Shown here piece after piece: positions 1-10,227 of a DNA stretch of 64,000 nt (position 1 is the stretch's first letter; every line of letters starts with the position of its first letter). A model generated the notes under the pieces. It was not told the origin of the DNA and did not search any database. It saw nothing but the letters and a program-made list of their open reading frames with translations. The DNA lies in NCBI GenBank assembly GCA_022393335.1, contig JAJEKB010021277.1:692559-756558 (forward strand). Reading direction: 5' to 3'. Both the position numbers and the translations under genes were made by a program. The stretch comes from Macrotrachela quadricornifera (taxonomy: Eukaryota; Rotifera; Eurotatoria; Philodinida; Philodinidae).

Positions 1-1244
1 ATCTGCTACATATAAGAAAGAATTATTTTCATCAAGAAATATGCCTTTAGGATTATTTAAACTCATCGAATCTGTGCCTGGGACGCCCTGACCAACAACT
101 ACTATCCCTGACGTAGCATTCGGTGTCCAAAGCATGACGCGATGGTTCATTTGATCGGCAACATATAAATTCCCATGGCTATCAAGTGCTAGTCCTCGAG
201 GATAGTTCAATTCATCTAGTGTTGATCCAGCAACTCCTGTAGTGCCAGCAACAGTTTTAGGTATTGGACTGACAGTTTGCATTGAATAGACTAATACGAC
301 ATCGTGATAGCCAGTATTACTAACATACACATTGGTTGGATTTCGAGGATCGAGTGTAAGAAAGAATGGACTGGAAAAACTGTTTCCATTGCCCCATTCT
401 TGAGCGATAAAAGTTGCATTCATTTGAGTCGATTCGATATCTTGAAGATACAATACTCGTGCATTAGTATTATCTAGGATAACTAAAGATTCTTCTTTAT
501 TTCCATAAAGAGCAATTCCAAAGGGATTACCAATGCCAGTGATCGAACTACCGTATATTATTGTGCTGCCATCAGCAATAGTCGTACCCTCTAATAATGA
601 GAGTGCTGAAAAAATGTAGAGAAATGTTATCTAACTTCTGCATAAGAAGATTTTCACTTACGTCCACATTGATTAAATTGTAAACATGTATAGTTGAGAT
701 CTTCTCGACACATATTCATATTTTGTTCACATAATGCACCTAGAATAGGTGATTGAGCAACACACATACCAACAAGAGCATTCCAATAAGTATGTGGCAT
801 GCATTCGCATACAGATTTACTACTACACATCAAGTAACGACTTTCTTGACATTGAGTTGTACATGTTTGACCATATTCAGTAAATAAAGAAGGTGTAAGT
901 TGGATCGTACCAACGATTGAGTTAGCCATTGATGATAATACAATACTACCAAGAGTATCGATATTACCTTCGAACAGACGACATTGTTGTGATACAATAG
1001 CTCCATAGTCGAAAATACGGCATAAAGTATTAATATTACATGCACTAGCACATAAATTCCATGAATCGAGAAAACTTGTTGAGATGAGTTGAGCGGATAG
1101 TTCGACTGCTGAGAATTGTTTTCCTTGTTCAGATATAATTGTTAATGATTGATAGACTTCTTGAGAATAGATGAAATTGTTCAAAAGAATAATCAAGTAA
1201 TAAAAGCAAAATATGATCATCTTTAGTTGTGAATAAGAATTCAT
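1..1244 (-). CDS. Secreted Cys-rich/NHL-repeat protein, 5' part (runs off left edge)
   Basis: Two exons are visible: 1244-662 and 605-1, separated by a 56-bp GT-AG intron (GTAAGT donor, TTTTTTCAG acceptor). Joining them keeps the frame and puts a Pro codon at the junction. The first exon starts at ATG 1244 and gives a signal-peptide-like hydrophobic stretch, then a Cys-rich domain of about 170 residues resembling PAN/apple or EB-type modules. The second exon carries NHL-type beta-propeller repeats, for example LNYPRGLALDSHGNLYVAD and NNPKGIFLDENNSFLYVAD, with NHRV-type linkers. NHL propellers bind protein or other ligands; here the protein should be extracellular. The gene continues beyond base 1. 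NHL identification is firm; the N-terminal domain name is tentative. A strong acceptor (TTTCTTTCTTTGCAG) ends at 1254, only 9 nt before the ATG, which may be a trans-splice or 5' UTR intron site. Confidence 0.85.
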
Positions 1245-1255
1245 CTTGGTTATCT

Positions 1256-2225
1256 GCAAAGAAAGAAATTTAGTCGTTTAGTAGTTTTGCATAGTTCTAC
1301 CTCTAGAGAGTGCTCAGGATTTTGATAACTCAATAGAATAACTCGTTTATTTGATTTTTCTCTCAGAACTAATTCTAGATATGTTCAATTAAAATGCAAA
1401 GATACCCATGAATATGTCCTCATTATTATAGTGATAGATAACTACGAATCTTTCTTAGCTAATGCATGCACTTCAGATTTATCAGAGTAGATGAGTGCTC
1501 TTTCTTTTCATCTTTGAGTGATGATGAAAGTAAACTTAAGATTCAAACATTACTGTTCTATTTCTTTTTATATTTTGTTTGATGACAACAACATAATGAT
1601 AAATTAGAAAAAAATTCATTTCTGTATTGCGATAAAAAAAAAGGTAATATTTTTCAACAGAACAAAGCACGTTTCCTAGATAGAATAACAAATTTTATGA
1701 CTTTACTTTTGAGCCATACAACTGACTGTAAAACAAAAATGTGGCATTTAATATATATACAGTGAAAGTATAACTCTGCCGTTTTTCAAAAATATAATCA
1801 ACTGCTAAAGAGATGACATCTATTTAAATTTGAATCACTACAATCAAAGTCGTTTCAAAAACACAAATCACAGTAAAAGAGTTACATTTCATATTTTCTC
1901 TTTCCTAACATCATTATATTATGTAAAAATGTTTCAAAAAAGAAGTGTATCACAACAACCATTAAACTTGTTATCTCTTCTGCTTTTTTTTCTAACCTTT
2001 TTTTTAATGGATGTTTTTCATAATTATAAAAAAACACGTTATCATTATTTAATAGTGATTTTGTTCTATTCTGATTCTTTTAATTTTTCCTACAGAATGA
2101 CAGATATAAAGAAATGTATCTCTTATTTTAAAAAGTAAAGTTAGCAAATAAAGAAAAAAGAGAAGAACAAAAAATAAACAACAGCTATTTCAGTACTATT
2201 CGACTGTTCTTTTGCTGAATAGCAA
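1256..2225. other. AT-rich intergenic stretch, no gene seen
   Basis: Presumed upstream region of the minus-strand NHL gene. It holds homopolymer A/T runs and an open frame of about 100 codons near 1830-2138 that lacks an ATG start and has low-complexity composition, so no gene is called. Confidence 0.5.
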
Positions 2226-3030
2226 ATGCGTCTATTATCTATTCATAGGCAATGTAAAAATCTCTCTCAATTGCTAGTATCGATAAATCACTTAGTCTAT
2301 TGTCCGACAGTTTTAATGTTCTTCAATTTACTAAAAGTTCTTTCTGTTATGGTAGATGATACTGGAATTGTAATTGCATCAACAGTTTACGAACGATGTC
2401 GAAAGGCTTTAAGAGTAAACCATCAAAGATCAAGAGTTTTCAATGAAGATTTGGATAAAAAATGTTATCGTAGAATATGTATTCAAAAACTCGAAGGTAA
2501 TCAACAAGCACTTTGTAAACGTTGTTATACATGGATTAGAAAAAAAATTCAAACGTGAAGATGCACAAAAGATGATATTTACGGATGGAAAAACTTTTTA
2601 CTAGAAATGGTTATCGAAATTCCAAAAATGATGTTGTATGGACGGAAAGGTGACACATGGAATGTACTAACGGTTCCTTATTTTTTTTCGAAAAAGATGA
2701 ACGTTTAAATGGTGAATCTTATTTAGAAAAATTATTTCCATTTTACAACGAAGAAGGTGATCGATTATTTACGCATTCAAATTGGTGTTTAGTACAGGAT
2801 CGTGCTACTTCTCATACTGATCGAAGAACACAAGACTGGTGTAAAAAGAATTTAACATCATTTATTCCGAAAGATCGATGGCCGTCTAACTTACTGAATT
2901 TGAATCCATTGGATTAATCAATCTGTGACAGCATCAACAGAAGTATTAACTTTAATAAAGCCGATGACAAGCAATACTCTCCAAAGAGAAATCGTAAAAT
3001 CTTGTGGAAAAAATTGACTTGTACTTTATA
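2226..3030 (+). pseudogene. Tc1/mariner-type transposase relic (DD37D spacing)
   Basis: Fragments of one transposase lie in shifting frames. An N-terminal part ends near 2558. The first catalytic region appears as MIFTDGK at about 2569-2590 in another frame. A third block from 2657 reads through LNGESYLEKLFPF and VQDRATSHTD to SFIPKDRWPS and LNPLD. The second Asp (QDRATSH) and the Asp of LNPLD are separated by 37 residues, the spacing of the DD37D branch of IS630-Tc1-mariner. The codon after LNPLD is TAA where the family usually has Tyr, and a further frameshift follows near 2990. At least two frameshifts and one stop make it non-functional. I did not find clear terminal inverted repeats. Confidence 0.8.
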
Positions 3031-3284
3031 CGAAAAATTATTAGTTCATTTCTTCGAAGAGTATATTCTGTTGAACAGCATAATAGTGATATTATTGTTG
3101 ATAAACATTTATGATCGTCATTGTACTTTTCGAAAATCATATCTTCATGTCTGAAAGTTGAATTTTGAAATAAAATAATAAAATAGTTTTAAAATATTTC
3201 AGATATTTTCTTGTACTTAGTATGGTGAAAATTGAAGCACAACGTCGAGATTTATTTTCAGTCATCTAGTAAATCATAAGTGCA

Positions 3285-3553
3285 TATCAGTAGGGATTTG
3301 TTCATACAGATTTTGTAGGGCCTTTGACGACGTATCTACTCAAGAAAAATCAAGGACTTGAAATTCATGTTTGTTAAGATATTCACAGAACAAGAAAAGA
3401 TTTGGAGACTTTTTTATTGAATATAATATGATAGGAAGTAACACTGTCATACATAGTTGTTTATGCTGAGTAAAAAAAGAACCACCAACTAAGTCAATAG
3501 GGACTCGGCAACGTGGGTTTTGTAGAGCTTTTCACGGCACATCTTTAACACAT
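3285..3553 (+). repeat. Diverged direct repeat, two copies
   Basis: A segment of about 55 bp at 3290-3340 (with TTTTGTAGGGCCTTT) recurs at 3498-3553 as GTTTTGTAGAGCTTTTCACG, about 208 bp downstream, clearly related but diverged. The region 3170-4690 otherwise shows no gene I can support; an 81-codon open frame at 3836-4081 has no recognisable feature. Confidence 0.4.
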
Positions 3554-4691
3554 TCGAGGCGATTCTGTTTTCGTACAACAATCGATCAGGATAATCCTTC
3601 TGACGAAGACTTTAGTCATAATATAAGAATTTACTGATTTTTTTATCTGTTCTATCGATTTCTTATCATTCTTCGTTTTCTTCCATTAGAGAATGAATCG
3701 AAACTTGCAATCAGCTATGTAATAATACAAATTATTTTTGCTCTCCAATATACAGTACATACTATGTAAAGGAGAGATTCGGATAATATCAACCGAGCCA
3801 TCACATACAACTACTCCCTTGGACATCACGGCTATTTGATATACAAAGAAAATTACATAACCAACAACATAACCATTCTGCAGTTTTGTGAGAGTCTCGT
3901 AGAATCTTTACTCCTTAGTATGCCTTTCGAAAATCTGAAACCTGATCCGAGACAACAATCAACAAGTTATCTGAAGCGCAAACTTGTTGATCACAAGCTG
4001 CAAGAAATGGAAGGATCTGCAGGCGACGTTCGAAGATGGTGTACCTATATTTTATTTCCTCTGACATTGATATTTTCATGAAAATAAAATCAAATTATTT
4101 TGAGGTCATTCACTTATTCTAAAGTGAATCGACTTAGAAATAAATGCCATCTGATGAGATTCGTAGCTGGATGGAAATTACGATGACGGTAGTTGTTCTC
4201 ACCCTCACCCTCACTCAAGATGGATGTATATAATTCATTAGAATCTACATAGTGCGTATACTGTTGCTTGAAAAATAGTGTGGCAACTGAGAATTGTTTC
4301 TAATCCTCTTTCCTAGATGATTACTTTTCTTCATTAGAACCGAGAGAGTTTGGCTAAAGTATGATTTGTTCGAGATTCTCCATTCTTCTCTGTGATCATT
4401 CAAAATTTCCGAATAATGGAGGTATTTATTATTTTATTTAGATGAATATATTTTTCATTCTGTACAGCCTGTTAATCTTTTACATTATCACGCATCTTGT
4501 CCCTCAAGATATTCCACTATTTTTACGTGTATTTTGAGAGTAATTAAAATTAAAATTATAGTAGGTGATGATCAAGTAGATACGCACCACTATTGATATG
4601 GAACACGAAAAATCAAGAAAGTAGTAGATGGTTACAAGATCTGAAGGTTTATTAATTAAAATCAATAAAAAAATCTGCAACAAGATTTCAT

Positions 4692-5472
4692 CTAGCCATT
4701 ATATTCAAGATGACAATTACAACAAAAATCGCAAGAGTCTTGACAAACTTGGCAAATACCAACAAGACAACAAAGAATACCAATTGCAAGAATGACACCA
4801 CCAGCAATAATAGCATTACGAGCATCGGTATTACTTTGATTGTTACTATAGACAGCACTACCAGCACTCAGAATAATAAAACCAATACCAATAATAATCG
4901 AAGCGCAACAACAGGTACTAAAATAACCACCACCTCGAAGTAAAGGAAAAGCTTTCGTGCTAACTTCAGATGTAGCGCTTGCTGGGACAGCTTCTATTGG
5001 TTCTAAATCATAAGAGACAATATTTTCAGTTTATTTGTATCAGAATTCTATTTGATATAGGTCGACCATTGAATGGAATACCATTCAAGAGTGGATGATA
5101 TGGCTATAGCTAGGATTATTGATGAACTTTGCATTATCAGACAGTTCTAGAGAATTCTTATACTATTAAATCGCATTCCTTTTGTTCTAAAAAACAAGTA
5201 CTACATCCCACTGACAAGAGGGTGTGTGCTATTACGGAACATTTTCTAAAGCTCCGTATAGTACTTATTCTTTTCTGCATATATACTTTTCACAGAAAGT
5301 GACTTAAAATACCTAAAGGCTTCGCTAGATTGCGGAATATATAAATAAAACATGATAATTTGTTTTACAAACAAGAAAGCTTGTCTTTCTATTTGCACAG
5401 CATAGTTGAAGATTGAAGAAGAATATCCAGAACGGTTTAGATCTTACCTTTTATTTCAACTTTAGTTTCCAT
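4692..5472 (-). CDS. Small two-TM membrane protein with Cys-rich tail, two exons
   Basis: Exon 1 (5472-5448) encodes METKVEIK and ends in a G|GTAAGA donor. Exon 2 (5002-4692) starts after a TTTAG acceptor and joins in frame to give 111 residues. The protein has a short acidic/Thr N-terminus, a run of three Cys followed by hydrophobic helix 1 (about 41-57), a short polar loop with Asn/Gln (60-71), hydrophobic helix 2 (about 72-91), and a Cys-rich C-terminus with seven Cys between 86 and 104, ending at TAG. This suggests a small hairpin membrane protein with a palmitoylated or metal-binding cytoplasmic tail; that role is inference and I recognise no named family. The 445-bp intron is long for this window. 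An acceptor-like CTTTTTAG lies 10 nt before the ATG. On the plus strand the same bases give only an Asn/Thr-rich shadow frame. Confidence 0.75.
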
Positions 5473-5529
5473 GTTGGTAAAACTAAAAAGATGAAAGAAG
5501 CATTAGATGAATGTGTATGGTAGGTAAAA

Positions 5530-5776
5530 GTCAACCGTTGGTTGAGGGTAAGAGTGAGATATAGCAACGAGTATAAGCAAAGAGAAAAACACTCACAGTT
5601 ACAAACTATTTGCTGAATTATCAAATTTAAGCGTGAATGTAAGCGTATGTATGGTAGGACATGCAGTAGTCGTCGATGGAAAGCTCTAAAACACACCCTC
5701 CCTATATTTGTCGTTTTCTAACTTTGTAAGTTTTCAATATGGAAGATTTCCGAGTAACATCAGGTATTACTATCAG
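5530..5776 (+). mobile_element. Degenerate Helitron 3' fragment
   Basis: Aligns by eye with the 3' part of the Helitron at 23791-24290: the GTGAATGTAAGCGTATG block, the TTTGTCGTTTTCTAAC block and the terminal GATTTCCGAGTAACATCAGG hairpin region followed by a decayed CTAG end (CTATCAG). It sits just upstream of the two-TM gene, within its presumed promoter. Confidence 0.6.
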
Positions 5777-5984
5777 TATTCATAGAGTTTAGACTATTCG
5801 AATAGTGTATGTTGAATCACTCCCTGTCCTATATGCTATGATGGATTCCAATGTTGAGCAAATATGAATGGACGAGTAACTCATGCATCGTTCTTAAAAT
5901 GTCGCATGCCGATTATCAACGTACTTAATTCATCCTACGGAGTATATTCATTATTTTATAAACTATTTTAGAGCAATATATATA

Positions 5985-7345
5985 CCCCTGGAAAAAATAA
6001 GTTTTATGCTGTATTTTGCGAATATTGTTCTCAAAAGAAGATGTTTTTTAAAAAGTAAGGATATATTCTGAAAGCTCGTGAAATTTTACATCTTCCTGTA
6101 TATTTGTATTTGTGTTTGCATTGCTGTATAAAAAAAATTTCTGATGAAATGAACACGACTCTCGTACCTCATTTCAATATACTTAATACAGTTATTGACG
6201 TCTCGCATAGTTTTTCAAAATTTTTTCGGTGTTAAAAATAGACTTTGGAAAAAGTAATGACATATTCTGATAGAGCTTGAAATTCTCTATCACCCTGTAT
6301 CTTTTTTTATCTACCTGTGTTCATTGCCTGAAAAAAAACTTGAGTACAGTGAACGCAACCATAATTGATAAATACTAAAAATCGTTACTTTTTCTTGTTT
6401 TTTCAAAATATGGTCACTATGAAAATAAGTTTTTAAGCAAAGAATTGTAGATCCTGATAGAGCTTGAAATTCTCTGTCGGTCTATATATTTTTGGTTTGA
6501 CTTGCATTTATCTAATGAATGTGCTGAAGTATAATTCGAGTGTGACGTCGATAATCTTCCCAAGAAACCTTGAAAACTGATTTTTTTAGTAACACTTGTC
6601 TTTTTATTTTAACTTTATTATTAGGATAATAACAACTTTTCGAGCAGGTAATTATATATTCTGATAGAGTTTGAATTGCCCCATCATGGTGAACTTTTGA
6701 AACAAAAAAACGAAAGAGATAATAAAAAAAGCTGCTTGTTTTTAGAGCTCATCAAGGAACGTGTATAGCGTGTGTGGGTGATGTTTAAATTTTTTTCCAG
6801 CAGATAAAAGCAAGAAAGTTAATAAATATACAGGACAATACAGAATTTGAAGCCCTATCAGAATTTATAGTTGCTTTTTCCAAAAAAGTTTTCGCACCGG
6901 AATAGAAAATTTAAAAAAAGAACGCCGAAAGTAACGATAAATGCAGATTTTTAGTATTTGTCAATTAGGGTTGCGTTCACTGTACTCAAATTGTTTTTCA
7001 GGCAATGAACGCAGGTAGATAAATAAATATACAGGATGATAGAAAATTTCAAGCTCTATCAGAATATGTCATTACTTTTTCCAAAGTCTATTTTTAACAC
7101 CGAAAAAATTTTGAAAAACTATGCGAGACGTCAATAACTGTATTAAGTATATCGAAATGAGATACGAGAGTCGTGTTCATTTCATCGAAAATTTTTTTTT
7201 ATACAGCAATGTAAACAAAAATATAAATATACGGGAAGGTGTAAAATTTCACGGGCTTTCAGAATATATCCTTAGTTTTTAAAAAACATCTTCTTTTGAT
7301 AACAATATTCGCAAAATACAGCATAAAACTTATTTTTTCCAGGGG
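5985..7345. mobile_element. 1.36-kb palindromic (foldback) element of ~200-bp units, no transposase
   Basis: The ends are exact inverted repeats (CCCCTGGAAAAAATAAGTTT on the left, its complement on the right) flanked by TA on both sides. The arms match over roughly 400 bp (5985-6380 against 6950-7345). Each arm is itself a series of related units of about 190-205 bp marked by ATTCTGATAGAGCTTGAAAT (near 6063, 6265, 6452, 6657 and inverted near 6845, 7050, 7250). No open frame of note. TA flanks and position suggest mobilisation by a Tc1/mariner transposase; this is inference. Confidence 0.75.
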
Positions 7346-7377
7346 TATATGTAAAGAAAGACGCGTGTTTCTTTTAG

Positions 7378-8431
7378 ATGGATAAAGAAAATTTTCGATT
7401 TTACATCAAAGTGCGTACTGCACTTAATATTGAACCAACAATTATTCATGATGAATTACATACTGTTTTTGGCGACGAAGCTCCTTCTTTTAGGACTGTT
7501 GCAAAATGATCTAAATATTTTCGTCAAGGTCAAGAAGAGATCAAAGACGAAACACGATCTGGAAGACCTCTTACTGCGACCACATCTGAAAATATTCAAG
7601 AAGTCGAAAGCATTATCAATGATAATCTGTGCATTACAATAGAAGAACTGGAAGAACAAACTGATCTCAGTCACGGCACTATTCAACGAATAATCTCTGA
7701 CCATCTGGATCTTAGAAAAATCATCGCTTGTTATGTACCTAAACAGCTGACCGATTTTCAGCGAGCTGAACGGGTTCGAATATGCAAAGAGAACTTAGCA
7801 AAATTCGAATCAGGTGCATGGCGGCTATGTGATGTGGTAACAGGTAATGAGTCCTAGTTTTACCATACACAACTTGGCCGAAAATCATCAAATTCCGCGT
7901 GGGTTCGGAGAGGTGATCCTCTGCCTACAGTGGTTCGACAAAGTGTTTTTTCTCCGAAAACATTATTTAACATCTTTTTTAAATCTACTGGTCCTGTTTT
8001 TATTCATTATGTGGAACGAGGACAAACTATCAACAATCAATATTACATTGATTATTGTTTAAAACCACTCATTAACAACATCAAAAAGTAAAGACCTTCA
8101 TGTGGTGTTCAAGGTATTAAGTTTCATCAGGATAATGGGGGGCCACATGTTCATAATAATGTGTTGAATTACCTCAAGTCCGAAGGTATTACAATAATTC
8201 TATATCCACCTAACTCTCCTGATTTATCACTATGTGACTTTTGGTTATTTGACTTAATCAAATTGAATCTCATCGATCAAAACAACTCGGAATCGTTGTG
8301 TCGTGCTGTGTCCAACTTCATGAACTCTTTAGATAAAGAAGAATATAAAAAGAACATTTGATAAGTCGGTTCAACGTATGCATTTGTGTGTAGATAACGG
8401 TGGCGATTATTTCGAACCTCTAATGAAATAA
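7378..8431 (+). pseudogene. mariner (DD34D) transposase relic
   Basis: From ATG 7378 one frame encodes a mariner-like protein: helix-turn-helix region with RSGRPLT near residue 70, then VTG.ES, FHQDNGGPHVH and PPNSPDLSLCDFWLF. The second and third catalytic Asp are 34 residues apart, as in classical mariners. It is dead: in-frame stops TGA at 7507 (a Trp position), TAG at 7855 (the Trp after VTGDES) and TAA at 8089, a 1-bp insertion near 8355, and the first catalytic Asp is Asn (VTGNES). The frame ends at TAA 8429-8431. The palindromic element just upstream may have inserted into its 5' end. Confidence 0.85.
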
Positions 8432-10227
8432 AATCTTGAAAAAATAAAAAGAATAATAATAGAATGATATATATTGAAAACAAAATATGATCTCCTACAA
8501 CCACTACACAACCAGCCGAAATAGATTTTATAGATAATTCAATATCATCATATTAATTGAAGTATGATCAAATAGCATAGAAAGATAGAGCTTTTTTTTT
8601 CTCTACCATTCTATATAGAAGGAAAATTAATTAAGCCTGTTAAACGATATTGAACTGTTATAACCCGAACTTTTGATATGCCCTAAGTATATATTGATCA
8701 CAGCTTTGATTTTTGATTTCTTAATCAAACCCTATAAAGACTATCTAAACATACAATTTGGCCAGCTTATGTCCTGACAGATTAAATTTAATCTACTGAA
8801 ATCAATACACAAGCAAAGGCAAATCTTTTTTTTAATTTTTGGTAGAACAAACAGCGAGAAATTGTTGGATAAAAAATTTTACTTAGAGAGTCTTATGAAT
8901 CAAATAAAAAACTAAAATTAAGACGGCGAGGATCTTGATGAGAGTGTCATCCACACATTTACGCATTTATAGTCGCCATGTCTATTTGTCAATAAATTTC
9001 TATATACACTCATTATATTCTTCTTATGAAAAGCTTTCGATTGATATATAATAGCTGTATAATAATTGTTACTTCATGATTATTTTTGTTAAAATATTTC
9101 TAAAATTATCTATTTAATTATATCACGAAATTTCAAAAAATATATTTTAAATAAAAAAATGATTTTTTTTCTGGAATGAAGAAGCTCATTGTTTGGAAAA
9201 CACTTGATCTATTCATAATCAATGAAGTTCTATCCAATGCATAATTCAAACTTTCTTCAAAGTCATTTTGATTGTTTTCGTCCAATCGCAGTATGGCAGC
9301 GCAATTTACTCATATATATATATATATTTCATTATTTTACTCATTTTTGCGTATGATATAAACTTTTTCAATTTACTTTTCAAAATTCTCATTTCCTTCT
9401 GAAGGCATGACTTTCAAATCATTTTCTTTTCTATTAAACATTAGAATATCAACATTTATTCTGTTAAAATTATCATGCAGCACTCCAAAAATTTATAATA
9501 ACGTTCTTTTTTTAATAGTTTTATTGCATGATCATCAAATATAACTTCAATACTCTTTTTTTTCTTTGCTTCTCTTTGTTTAGTCTCTTCACAGCGGCTG
9601 AAATTACTTTCATTTCAAGATTTAGAATTGCTGTATAAGGAAGCAGAAAAAAAAATATTGGTAAACGACTCTGTTTTTAGTTTTATTTGCATCAAATATA
9701 TATATATATATCAATTCTTTGGTTTTATTAATTTCAAAGTAAGTATATATGATCGTAATAAAGAAAAAGATATCAATATTTTATTACATTTTAAAAAATT
9801 GTTCTCTTTTTAAAAAAGTCAAAAATGGATTTTTAAAACCATTTTTGGTATTTCTTTATAATGTGGTTATAATGTATAGTTTCTGTATAACGTGTTTTTT
9901 AATATACAGTTTAGTTGCTGTTCATCGCTTACGTTCTCATAACTTCATAGTCATTTTCAGTAATACATAAATGAAATTTTTTGTGATTTGAATTTCAATG
10001 CCAAAAATATTCGAGATTTTTGTTGAATAGTAATATCAAAAAATGAAACAATTAAACAAAAAAAAGTCTTTATTCAAGCTTTGCTATCGATAAAATAGAA
10101 TCTTATTTTGTTAATACAATAACACTTATTGTTTATTTTGATTATTAGTTGATTTTATTTTCTTAGTATTTTAAGAAACGTAAGAAAAAGAGATAAGTGA
10201 ATTTAAATATTGTTCATCATTTCAACA
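8432..10227. other. AT-rich intergenic stretch with (AT)n runs
   Basis: Very AT-rich, with short dinucleotide runs near 9309-9328 and 9697-9712 and many homopolymers. Open frames here (for example around 9628-9970) are low-complexity and show no domain or splice structure. No gene seen. Confidence 0.5.

Noticed and set aside
1830..2138. 102-codon frame
   Set aside because: Begins at TTG, low complexity, no similarity recognised.
4201..4216. CCCTCA-type tandem as telomere repeat
   Set aside because: Only about three imperfect copies and not the repeat type known to me from bdelloid telomeres.
4710..4943. Asn/Thr-rich plus-strand frame
   Set aside because: Shadow of the two-TM minus-strand exon, which gives a sensible membrane protein and a phase-matched first exon.
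10210..10227. Extended N-terminus of module 1 upstream of ATG 10228
   Set aside because: The first codon of the longer frame is TTG; the ATG at 10228 gives an N-terminus like that of related modules.
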